Assembly (NCBI RefSeq): GCF_030848805.1
Contig: NC_092363.1
Coordinates: 6,634,001 to 6,698,000 of the forward strand
From: Temnothorax longispinosus
Taxonomy: Eukaryota; Arthropoda; Insecta; Hymenoptera; Formicidae
Length of the DNA stretch: 64,000 nt
Direction: 5' to 3'
A program made the translations under genes and the position numbers. This document shows, piece after piece, positions 1 through 12,100 of this stretch. The notes under the pieces are model-generated. The model saw nothing but the letters and a program-made list of their open reading frames with translations, was not told where the DNA came from and made no database searches. Within the stretch, counting starts at the first letter, position 1; each line of letters begins with the position of its first letter.

Positions 1-2910
1 TATTCAGGATCCGGTAATATCGAAGGTCTTTATCGAGTGGTTTTATGTTTCGTTATCCGGCCGGGGCACGAAGCACGGCAAGTATTCTTCTATAAAGTTT
101 GTAGGCAATATCGTCTTTTATTCGTTAATAACGTACGGTATCGTCGTAGGCTGCGGGCGCATTGAATCGTAAAACGCCGTACAGGCGGCGTAAACTCACT
201 CTCCCTCCCCCCCGCACAATTACATAATAATACGAGGCGCATTGCGGGATCGTGTATGTGTGTATTGCCGTATTAAATACACTCGCGTAACCGATCCATC
301 TTTCGCCCGCGACACCCGCGTTATCACTGCAGCAGACACAAGACAAGTTTCGCAAGTTTTCCTGATTCGGGAAAATACTTGATATTCACGACACGCTCCG
401 GGTAGTTATCGCTAAACCGGAGATCGCGCAACGGTGACATTTCCAAAGGGTCACTTCGCGTTAAATCGAAGCGTACGACTCCCCTTTCTTCGTTAATACT
501 TTACGGATTCAAGATAATTACGAGAAATGGGACGGAATTTATTTTAACATCGTTAGAGCGTTGTCGATGTAAAGGTGGATTTCGTCTCATTTACGGTCTG
601 TCATAAATGTTTGAAAAACATATGCTAAACGATTTGCGATTGAAAATATTGATAAAATCTTCTCGCGCAAATTGTATGTGATTCGCGAAGTATCAAGGTT
701 TCTCAAACTCTTTGAAAAGAGTCACTTCTATAGATGAAATAATAAGTGCATTCTTTTAAAATTTTTTCTTTTTCTTTTTTATTCTTGTTAAAGTTGACCG
801 CGATGAGCTGGTCCATTCTCTCTGTGATAATAATAAGGCAATTTTCGTTAATATATATATTCGAGTATCACATCAAGTGTCTTTTTCCTTACTCTCTTCA
901 AGTTATTAAGTTGAATGCGCAAGAAGCGCCGATAGCGTGTCATAACGTTAATATCGCGTTGATGTAACCGTGCGTGCCAAGACATGCGCAAAATCGTTGC
1001 TTAAATATGCACAGCGTCCATTATTAAAACGTTAAAGCGAGATTCTATATCGCGGTGTCCGCTCGCGAAGGTGGATGGCTTTGCCGCTTTCCGAGCACGA
1101 TACCAGACTAGCTTCAGCTAACCACACAAAGCGATGTATCGTGGAGACACGCCGTTAGTAAGATGCATGACCGCACGCGCGCGGTCGTGTAAAAGCTGCG
1201 ACACACAACGTATGTGTACGTGTATGCAAGTTCCGGGTCCTCAGTTTGTGGCACCGGGTGTGAAATTTCCGCGCAAAAGATAAATAGATAAAGGGAAGAA
1301 TGGCAAGTTAATATGCAAAATTATTTATAATATAATAGTAAATAATTTTTCTCAATACGAAGTGACCGCAACTCTAATATCTAATAAAATAAAACCGAAA
1401 TAACTAAAAGTAGAAGAGATTTTTTAGAGGTAATGAGATAATTATTGCAACAGACCTCAGCTTAAACTAATATTAGGATAAAGACGTTATCCATAATTGT
1501 GAATACCAATTGATATTTACAATTTTCAACCTGATAACGTCTTAATCCTAATATTTGCTTTAGCACATGTATATATATAAATATACGTATCCATACATAT
1601 GATATATAATTGTGTAAACTGCACGTGCATGAATACGGATTGCAACCGCGGCGACGGACAACAAGAGGCGCGTGTTTCCGAATAGATGTTGCGAGGGCCG
1701 TACGCATAATGCATTTGCATCTATATAACGAGATCCGTGTGCACGAGGGTTGGGTTATCTCGAAGAACTTTGGCACCTGAAACACGATGCCGAGACGTGC
1801 TTTCCCGCGGTCCCAAATTGAGACGAACGAGAAGCAGCATACACCATGTACCACAAGGCACATACATTCGTATCAGAGACAAGAAATCCCAACTAGCGCA
1901 GAATCTTGAGAAATCTTTTGGACTCTCGGTAGCCACGAGACCGAAATCCTCAATCTTACTTAAGAATTCTCGAATAAGAATATCTACTTTAATGAAGTCC
2001 TAAGCGGATTAACGTTATCCGTTCTTATTTCGCGCTGATTAAAGGTAGGAAAACTTTCCTTATTAGTTCAACGACGGATACTCCAAAAATCTTTAACACT
2101 TCTCTGCCGTCCCGAAGTGAACGAAAGTAATTACTACTTAGTTATCTCTTTTTATATATTCCGGGGAGTATACGAATCCCGTGGAAATATGCGGGGGATA
2201 ATCGCTTCTAATCGCAGCACAGCGAGCTTAAAACAAATACGCTCCGCGCCGAAAGCGGCAAGAAAGCGGGAGGCCGGACAAGCGCGACGCGTTGACACGG
2301 TATTACGTTAAGTGGATTAAAAAGTTGCGCATGAGAATGGAATTAATTAGCGCGCGATGTTGCACCGATCCGGCGCGGGGATGCGACGGATATAAACGCA
2401 TCAGTTAATTAACCAGCCTTCAAACTCCGCCTTCGTGGTATCGCTCGCGTCCGTGGATTAATAATCGAAAGCCCGGTTAAAGCGGTCGAGGCAGAACGTT
2501 TGTTCTGGTCTCCGGGGCGATCGGGCGGGATTGACTTGGCCGCGAGGAGTTACCGTGTCCCGAATATCCCGAATATCCCCGTGGATATCATCCCGTGCGG
2601 AAGCGAGACGCGCGCGCTTCCGAGGGATTACCCGTCACCGTGAACGACGACCGTGCGTCGACCGACGCGGAGTCGCGGAGTGAGAATCCCACCCCCTATA
2701 ATCCCCCTCGCCGCAAGATAAAATTTGTTTGCCGGCGAGCTCGCCGTTCGGCTAAGCTTTTGTATAACGCGTCTATCATCGGCGGATATACCACCCGTGG
2801 CGTGTGTCGCACCGGATCGAATACCACCCGACACCGGTCTTTTCGCTCGCGGAGAGTTAATAGCCGAATGTCCGCGTACAATGAGAGACTTTCTCCGGAG
2901 ATATCCGGGA

Positions 2911-2934
2911 CCCCCCCCCCCCCCCCCCCCCCCC
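2911..2934. repeat. Poly-C tract of 24
   Basis: A single run of 24 cytosines after CCGGGA. The minus strand is a G24 run able to form G-quadruplex structures. Its length may be uncertain in the assembly. Confidence 0.95.
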
Positions 2935-4815
2935 GATAACACGGGGGATGCTTCATCCCGCGGAGGAAATAACACACCCCGAGAGCACGATGTATAGCCC
3001 GGACTTAAGTTATTTATGGACTTCGAGACAACGCGCGCCGGCCGTTCACTACCGTTTTCCCCCTTCCATCTTCGACCTATCCCGCGGAAACATTACGGTA
3101 CGGCAAATTCCAGCGCGCCTACTAGCGCAGCGGAATGCGACTTCGTTAATCCTCTTCACTGAATTTCGTTGCATGTGCAAGGATCGGAGCTAGCCACTTT
3201 TCAATTGTTAAAGCACGTCATGAATAAAGAAATAGAAAAGATAAATAAATAGGATAATATTGTGAATAAGTAAATAGAAGACTGTACATAATCGCGCGGA
3301 TTATCGGCCTAATATTAATTTTCTAGCTTTATCTCGACAATACAGGTACTTGACTCGATCTTTCGTCGAAACGTAGTCATATGCTACCAAAATTACAATT
3401 CACATTACTCAGTAATTAATAGATGCTAATTCGCATCTGACAGACACTCGTAATTACTACAAATTTATTTGTTACGAGAAACATAATTTCAGTTCAACCT
3501 GAATTTTCCAATTTTCCGAGCACTTTATCATTCGATTACCGAGACTCTAGTGATATTACATGATATATATATTACATAATGGTAGTATTTAGAGGTGAAT
3601 AGTCGACGAAATGTTTTTCCAAGATAACAACGACACGCTGAAATTTACGTCTAAATGAATTTGATGTTTGGAGAGAAATTTTTCCCAACCTTTTTCATCA
3701 CGGTACCATCGTAGATAATTCGCAGGGATTACAGTCAAATGAGAAAATCATGAGCATTCACAGACTATCATCCTCCCAGTCGTAAAAGCGTACTAAGAAA
3801 TTTACGTCGCTCCCGCGCGGCGTCTTCGCGTTCGCGGAAACGTTGAAACATTTTCACGGACAGAAAGCGCGCATCTCTGGAAGCTTTCAGCCTCGTGGAC
3901 ACGTGACGGAAAGATACGGGGACATTTCGCCGGACATTTCCATGCGAGGAGTGAAATAAAGGACGAGATGGTCCTCGACCGTCGTCCTGGGTCCCAGTGA
4001 TGCATGGCATCGTTCGGACCTGGCACGAAGCGATCGGAACAGCGCGCCCTGGGAGAGCGATGCCACCGACTGACCGATAAGACCCGATCGAATGGAAACC
4101 CTTTCGCAACCCCATCCCTCTTTCTCTCTTCTTCTATTACGTTTTCGCCCGTTTGACGAGTCTTCTCGCCAGTGCAGTTTCCGCAGATTCTATCCTTGTC
4201 TTGTTCGAGTCTCGCTATTAGCTGCGTCTATACAAAGCACAATGCTCGCGCGGAATTATGATCTGTCTTGTATTTTTTTTAACGAACTGGAGATTACTGC
4301 GATCTCTGATGGATTAATCGAAGATTCACTCTGCTGCGTTGAAAGACTTGCGAAAGATTAATGAGAGATTATATAGCGACGCGCGCGGAGTAAGCGTATT
4401 AAGAGATTATCAATTACGTTGACTGAAATTATATTAATCAGCGACGATCTTTGCATATTCGCGTATATTCGTGTAAAATAATTACTAAAAAAAATTCATT
4501 ATCTATATAGATATACTTACTGCGTTAAAAAATTTTTTTATGCTACGAGAATAGTATATCGTACGTTGAATGGCGAGCAGTGAAATAAAAATAGTCTTAC
4601 GTTTGTATCCGAAAAGTAATCCCAAATCGTTAATCTTAATCATGTTCAAAAGCGACTAGTCACCCTGCACATATCGATTAACGTGTCTCGTTTTGTTATT
4701 TCGTCGAAGATCGATAAACCGCTTTTCCGAGTTGCCGGCGTTCCCGGTCCCTCCATCGTGTTTAATTTCGCGTGTGGCTCGATCCCCACGTCGAAGAAAA
4801 CCGAGAGAGAGAGAG

Positions 4816-4858
4816 CGGAGCCGGCGGAAAGACACGGCGTAAATTTCCGCCGGCTCCG
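4816..4858. other. Perfect 15-base GC-rich hairpin
   Basis: CGGAGCCGGCGGAAA (4816-4830) and its exact complement TTTCCGCCGGCTCCG (4844-4858) enclose a 13-base loop, GACACGGCGTAAA. The stem is strong and stands out from the AT-rich surroundings. No T run follows, and no eukaryotic feature of this kind is known to me. Confidence 0.8.
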
Positions 4859-5285
4859 TTGAAACCGAGGATATTTAATCGCCGTGGTGAAAAGTGACGA
4901 AGCGTCTGGAGCTCGCGGTAATTTCGTCGCGGAGCGCGCATTTTTCTTTTTATCGTCGTCATCGTCCCCTCGTGCCCTGTCGTTTAACGGCGCGTGGACG
5001 ACAGGTGGGACGCGGGAACGGTACCGCAGAAAGGTGGAAAGAGAGAAATGGGAACCGAGAAATGGGGACGGAAGCGAAATTTCCACGAGAGTAAGCGAAA
5101 CCCGTCCAGGTCGAACCTATTGCGGACGGCAGAAACGAAGGGTCGGGGACAAAGGGGGGAGGGACGCAAGAGCGAAGAATTGGTGCCCGGGCGTGACGGA
5201 TAACGAGGACGTTAATCACATGTTATCAGTCGCCCGTGAAGGAAGATGAAAGGAGACGGCGACGCGTCGACATCATAAGGAGAAA

Positions 5286-5288
<3 letters not shown>

Positions 5289-5334
<46 letters not shown>
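5289..5334. repeat. (AG)n microsatellite, about 23 units
   Basis: An uninterrupted AG dinucleotide run. It creates false Ser/Leu-rich frames on the minus strand. Confidence 0.95.
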
Positions 5335-5340
<6 letters not shown>

Positions 5341-8300
5341 GGGGAGAGAAGAAGGGAGAATGCACGCGTGTGCTTTTGACACTCCATAACATAACTGCAC
5401 CTTTTCGTCACGAGACGTATTAATCTGTAGTCCAAGATTATATGTAAATTTCAAAAAGTGGAATTTTTAAATTCAGAAATATTCATGCTTTTATAAGTTG
5501 CTGTGAATAAACGATTATAATACATTATATTCTGTTGAAAAATATTAAAAATAATTTTAATAATTTTTTAGAATATTTTTAATTGATATTTTATGATCAA
5601 AATTCTAAGTCCGATGAATTCAACATGATATGCTTCCGGATATTATTTTTTATATCGTAAAATCGTAACAATTTGGTTACGTTTACATATATAATTGCAC
5701 ATGTTAATACAAGGCAGAAGATACCGTGATTAAAATGGATACGGTGACAAAAGGGTAAGAGCTACAATCTCAAGCGTCAAAGACACAATTCTGCACCATA
5801 AAAATAACTCAACCGATTCTCGACGAACAATCTATAGCGTCACAGTATCTCTAAGTACAAAACAGGAAACTCAAAACTCAAATGAGGAGTATACCGACCA
5901 TGAATAAGAAGCCCCTATTATTGTATTATACGTACAATTGAATTATTCTATTGTCGCGGAAGAACCGAAAGCGAGAGCTTCTAAAGCGTAGGATAACGAA
6001 GCATTCCACCGTCGACGGGGAGAGCGGTGATAAAAGGAAGAAGGGATAAGGGATGAAAAGTAATGGCGCGACGAGACTCTCGGCGCCGTTATGGTGGAGA
6101 CGCCACGACGGATAAACTTACGGCACGCACTTACACAAAGCTCCGCGACAGTGGGGTTCCCCGTTTCGCGGGGCGCGTCGCGAGATACGTTTTGCGAATG
6201 GATTACCGCGCATGCAGAAATTACGACGAATCGACCCGCGTGGAAATTAAAGCCGAAACTCACCACGCGCTCACGAGCGAGCGTGAAAACGGATAGCGAA
6301 GTGCGACGGGCAACACGGTCACAAAAATTAATTTCGCGTCCCTTTGTTCGCGGGTAACGCAAAAATCGCGAAATTCCGGAGGAAATATTGCTTGTAAGTT
6401 ACGACGAAGCATTAATCATAGATTCATTCTCTTATTTTTGCCGCTCCCTCGCCGGACGGGCAGAATCCATCCAGATACGTCCGTCGCTTGAAGTCGCGAC
6501 ACCGCGGAATCGCGTTAGAAACGTGTCAAAACGTTCTCTCGGGCAACGCGCCGCCGTTTATCGCAATTTATATGTCCAATTAGTTTGAAAACGCAACGGT
6601 TATTATGATTGTTATTCGATGGTATCGAGTCTACTCTACGTGAGCGCTATTACCCTTCGACTCATTCGCGGTTTTCTGCAACAGTAACGCGATTTTCCGT
6701 TTCTCGCGAACATCATAGAGCGACATCGACCGGATGAGCTACGGTGAGACCTGGCAGTTGAGAAATTAAAGAAGCTGATGGGATCCGTCCGGCAAAAATG
6801 CCGATGCTGCGCGAGATTTAACGTCGAGCAGCGAGGCAAACTCTCGGGGCTGCTTCGAGAAGGGGAGAAGGAGGGTTGAGCAAGTTCTTCGACCACTTTC
6901 TTCAAACTCCTCAGAATCCTTCTTACTTTCATCATTAATACGAACTGCGTCGATCTAATTTCTAGGTGGCTTATGTACACGAACGAGAGCGAGGTCGTTA
7001 TCGGAAACGCGGGTCTCCGTGCCGCGTTAAACGACGCTTGCGGTATTTTCAGTCATCGGAAACATCGTTTGCGATAACGAGTCTTGCACGATAAAGCACT
7101 TAACGCAAACAAGAAAATTAAAAGAAGTATAAGGTGAGATATTTTATAAAATATGTATCCACACCGCGCAGAATCTATCCCGGGTTTACTAAAGAATTCA
7201 TAGGTAATCCGCGAAATCCACCATCATTAATCGAGAATCGATATCGCGGCGTTATTAAATAGAAAATTAAACGCGCTAAGCTCGAAGGGATAGCAAAAAG
7301 AGAAGAGCGGGCGTTCTCTCTCCCATCCGGTTGATGATTTAAACGGCGCCGCGAGTGGAAGGGAATAAAGGGGAATAAAGGAGGACGAAGTGGGGCAGGG
7401 CGACAAGAACCTCTTTATTTCCTTTATCACGGCACGCGAAAGGCGAGAGGGATTCGCTCGGCAAGTTACTGTATGTATACAGTACAAGCAACTCGGCTGA
7501 TTTGTACGCATATCGGAAACCCTTCCGTAATCCCCCCGGCCGGCGGCGGCGCCGGGAAAACGTGATCCGCGGACCCGATTTTTCGCTCGCCGCGCGTGTA
7601 TTTCGAAAGCCGTCGCGTTTGTGAAGGACACGGGGATTGCTTACGGTGAATACAGAAATCGGAATTACGTCACTTTTGATCGCCAGTGGTACAGCTTGCA
7701 AGATTTAGATGCGCGTATATTTAAACATCTCCGATATATCACTCGCCTTTTTATGTAACACTGTCCTTTAAATCAATTCCTCGGACATCTCGAACTTGAC
7801 ACAGATATATGTATGTTTATAGCCGATTTTAATAAAATTGCCAGTGATTTTTTTCCAATTGGGAATAGCAGGAAAAAATGTTTGTTAAATTATATATAGC
7901 TCGTATAAATTATCAACTACACCCAAACATGTATTTGTTTTTAAAACGAAAATGATCGATCCTCTGTTTGAAATAACAAAGTACTTCGCTATAGATGTTG
8001 TAAATTGAATAGAAGTTCGACAATGCAAAGAGAACCGTAATCGACAATAGAATGAAATAATAATAGAGCGACGTGATCAAAGTCGTAATTAAAATCTAAT
8101 GCTATCAAGAACCTCCAACTCTCGAAGTGAATTGTTGCTGAACACGCGACGTGATCGATCATCCGCGGCGCATTTCCGAATAAAAGGCCTCATCGTGCTG
8201 TCGTAGAATCCGCAACAAGCAAGCAACGCTATCCGTTCGTATTTTCCCTGTCAGACTGCGCATACTGCTTTGAATAGCAAGCATTTCGCGGAAAGAACGA

Positions 8301-8947
8301 GTCTCATTCTTATATATTTCTCTTTTTATCGAGAGGTACGTGTAACCATCACACTGAAAAGGGGTATGCTGTCTTTAACGTGTTTCGTTTTATATATGGC
8401 ATCTATAGTTTTCTTCTTTTTTTACATACATTTTATTACAATCATGGAATGGAAGTTATAAGACTCATTTCTGGAGACTATAATAATGGAAAACTATAAA
8501 GATTCATTACGTAGCAAAATTAATAGTTGAATAGTATTAATGATAAAAATTGCTTGTTAAACATACTTGTGAATCATGTTAGAAAATAGAAGCATAGAAT
8601 ATTATATTTATCCTTTATTATACAATATATAATATTCTAATCCTTTTCTAGGGCTTATTCGGGATTTCTTGCACAGCTTTTACATATAAAGGCCGTAAAA
8701 GGATCAGTCTGAATAATCTCAGAGAAAAGAGGGTAATTCCCTTACAATCCTCCACTTCTCTATGATTTCAAAATCTGTGCAGATAAAAAATGTAAACTTT
8801 CAAGAAGTCATCTCATGAAAGTGAAATAAACTGTCTATTGACACTCGCAGAGCAAATTAGTGCCAAATTCATCAGCTCCTCAAACCAGTCCGGAGGGATA
8901 CAGAGAGAGAGTATCTACCGCGAGAGCATATACCGGGTGTTACTCAC

Positions 8948-9133
8948 CTCGAATGCAGAGCGCAGCCGCGCTGCACCGTGATGTAACTCGACGCTGCTGG
9001 TGGTGGTGGGGGTGTGAGGTACGTCGACGGTGGTAGTTCATGTCTGTGGGGATGATTGTGATGGTGATTATGAGAATGGCTCAGGGAACCTCGCAGAGTC
9101 CCAGGCAGATGGCGATGTGGCGTTGACTGCTCG
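8948..9133 (-). CDS. Internal coding exon, His/Pro-rich, of an unnamed gene
   Basis: On the minus strand a good acceptor (TTGATGTTTCAG) and a consensus donor (TCGAG|GTGAGTAAC) bound 186 bases. The compatible frame is open throughout: one base, 61 codons, two bases. The exon is therefore symmetric (phase 2-2) and could be skipped without shifting the frame. The peptide runs from EQSTPHRHLPG through a histidine/asparagine stretch (SHSHNHHHNHPHRH), a proline run (LTPPPPPAASS) and SYITVQRGCALHS. This low-complexity make-up fits a disordered cytoplasmic or nuclear region. Its phase matches the start exons at 44147, 51034 and 27029. Later exons must lie left of this window or in weak candidates near its left edge. 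I do not recognise the family. Confidence 0.65.
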
Positions 9134-12100
9134 CTGAAACATCAACGGGAAAAAGACGTTGGTCAAGGGGATCGATACTGAAACTCTCGCGCGGTTATTC
9201 TTTTCCCACCGGGTATGTACCGGGTACAGATGAGGTCCTACCAATGGTCGATCGTGCAGCAAAGCGTCTACCGTCGGTAATATCCAGCGCAAGATAAGAG
9301 CCGCGAAAATCGAGCAACAATTTCGAGCAGATATAATTGAAGTGTCGCATGATTCATTTAAATTATTTCAGTAGTACTTTTTGCAAAAATCAGAATAATT
9401 TTTTTTTTTATCAGAACGTGATAGGTAAAATTTTGGTGTTTGTATGGATAGAGAATGTATTTTACTTTAAACTTATTTATACTAGAAAAACAGAATAAAT
9501 TTATTATCTCAATGCGCAAAAAACAAGGAGAGATATTCAGCCTTTTCCCGTCTTGTAATAAATTATTTACAAAAGTATACACGCGGGAATAAAAATCTTT
9601 TAAGTCCCGCAATCCCATAAATTTCATGTAACAATAAATAAAACATTCGAAATGCCGCTTAAATTAGTTAATATTTGAAGTCGTCTGTTTTATACCTTTT
9701 TCTTTTCTTGTTTCTTTCGACCGCGAAATTGTGTTTGCCGTATATATGTTCCTCTCGTAATCAATTTAAAGAGTTCTAATTCTTATCCGATCGATAAAGT
9801 ATTATCGGATCAAACACGTATTTCAAATCCTTTTCGCACCAACGGTGATGTTTATTTTAGTGATGGCGTCATGACCTTTCTGTATATTTCAATTTGTCGG
9901 TTTATCGAGCAATATCAGCTAGATAAGTTCTAAAGATAAGAAACATTTTTCATCGTCAGTAATAAGAGGGAAGAGATATAGATCCGTAAAAAGAAATATA
10001 CAGGATGTTCTATTTTAAAAGTTACTAAATAATTCCGAAGAAGGAAATTTTATGAAAAAGTTGCTTAAACGATTTCTCAAGTGTTTTACAATTTAAAAAA
10101 AAATATGATACATGAAACAAATTATTCACGGATTTTTTGTAAGGTATCAACGTTATCGATATTTTTAAAGATGGGATCATGTCACGTTTTCGTGTAATAT
10201 GCTTCCTTTAGATATTCTACTTATAAAAGTATTAAGATAAAATTATCAAAAAGTTTGACATGAGATATTTTATATCTTATGTCTAAATGTGCCAGAATGA
10301 AATGTGAATAATTCGTAAAACATTTAGTTTTCGATTTCACTTTGATACTTTTATACGTGAAATAATAAGATAAATTGCTAGACATAAGTACATAATTGCA
10401 ATTAAGAAAAATTTACAAATATATGTTTTCTTGACCGCACACAATTACATAATTTTTAAAAATAATTATTATGTTTTGTTCATATCAATCATTCATCTTA
10501 TTTTGTACATAATGTACATGAAAATATTAAATTAATGTTATTAGAAAATAGATATTTTGTATAATATTTTATGTGAGAATATCGGAATAAAATATGAAAT
10601 ATCTCTTGTAATATTGACTTTTTGAGTTAAGCTTACTCGTATATGCAGAATAATTGGGAAGAATCATATAATGAAAAAAATCGTATTTTCGTGGAGTTAT
10701 TAAAAAAAATACCAATAAAGTTAACATTATACAAAACCACGCAAAAATTTTTGTTGCATCATATTTTCCCGCTACAATTGTGAATTTATGCTTGAGTAAT
10801 TTTTTCATAAAACTCGTTTCATTGAAATTACCGAATTCTGGCTTTTAAAATAAAATAATCTGTTCTTTAAATGATGAATGTAAATTAACATTCTTCATCA
10901 TCGTAATTTATTTTTTATATATATATATAAGTCGAACGATCGTTGGTTCAAAAACTTTTTTTCACAAATAAAAAGAGATAATGAAACTCTTTCTTTCAAT
11001 GTGGATTTTTTGGGATTCGATTTGTTTTCACACCTGCTAGTAATTGTATGCAGCGGGACGTTCGTTACATCCGGTCGCGAAACACCATCGCACCTGGGCC
11101 CCCTTTATTCTGAAATTCTAGGCAAGGGTTGTATGCATGGCACAATAGTCTCCTTCCGGAAAGCTTCACTGTTTATTTCAGACATTTTCATATTATATAT
11201 ACATATTTGTCGCAATTTTGATGTCTGTTTACGAGCAAAAGTATTAATACACTAATTAGCAGATTTTCTGACAAATGTAAATTTGCCCTCTGAGTGAGAA
11301 AGATGCGTCATCTCTTGATCCGCATAAATGTATTAATGAGATATAATATAGAAATATGATTATTGATCATTCCATAAATGCAAACAAGGTATTTGTAAAC
11401 TCTTGCAAATCGACATTTCATAAATTTAATCATTTAATTCGCGTCACTCAATGCGTAAATGTTCAATAAGAAGAGACAGAAAAGCGTGTTTTATATATAT
11501 AACAATTGTGTTCATAATTATATAACGTTTCTCACAGACAGATAAGGTTTATCGTAGCACGTGAAATTCCCAACCGGAAATGTCAAAAGGAGCGAGTAAG
11601 GTCTCCTTAACAAATGTGGGATTCTTATCTGCCACCGAACAATCCTCCCGCTTTCTGTCGTGCCGCTATCATTTAGTCGGCCGATAAAAAAGGGGAGAAA
11701 AACGTATGTGTCCGGTGTACGTATAATGGACGCAATGGTTTTCACACGGAGCTCTATCAGGACTCGATTCAACCTTTATTCGTCTAACGGAGCGACTAAA
11801 AATTTCTCATAAGACGACGAAACTTCGCTGATGAGTTCGATGAGTTTTTAATAGACGATAATGATTGCCGCGAGGCAAACTTTGATCGCATACCATCATC
11901 GACTGGAGTACGCGTTCCGACGTGCTGTAATGAAGCCGAGAGGGCGCAATGTTCTAAGAATAGCGATGCTTTGGACAAGATGAAGACCGACGTGCGTTTC
12001 GCGAAAGAGAGTAATTAGACATAGCGTCGGCCGTTATTAAGACCCGTGCGTGTAACAGTGAATCGCCGAGTAATTAGGTGAACGAGAATAAACATGTACG

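Larger units (their letters stand above)
1..8947. other. Probable intron or intergenic DNA of the minus-strand gene
   Basis: Apart from the repeats listed I see no supported gene. CpG-rich blocks (1000-1260, 2160-3180, 3770-4330, 4640-5240, 6060-6600 and 7200-7640) hold only Arg/Ser-rich chance frames. One weak minus-strand exon candidate, 200-326, is discussed among the rejected items. Confidence 0.4.

Noticed and set aside
200..326. Possible next minus-strand exon (acceptor GTCTGCTGCAG, donor GGGAGA|GTGAGT), in phase with the exon at 8948
   Set aside because: The frame fits, but the peptide crosses a poly-C/G run and looks like chance sequence. The donor is preceded by a purine run; too weak to call.
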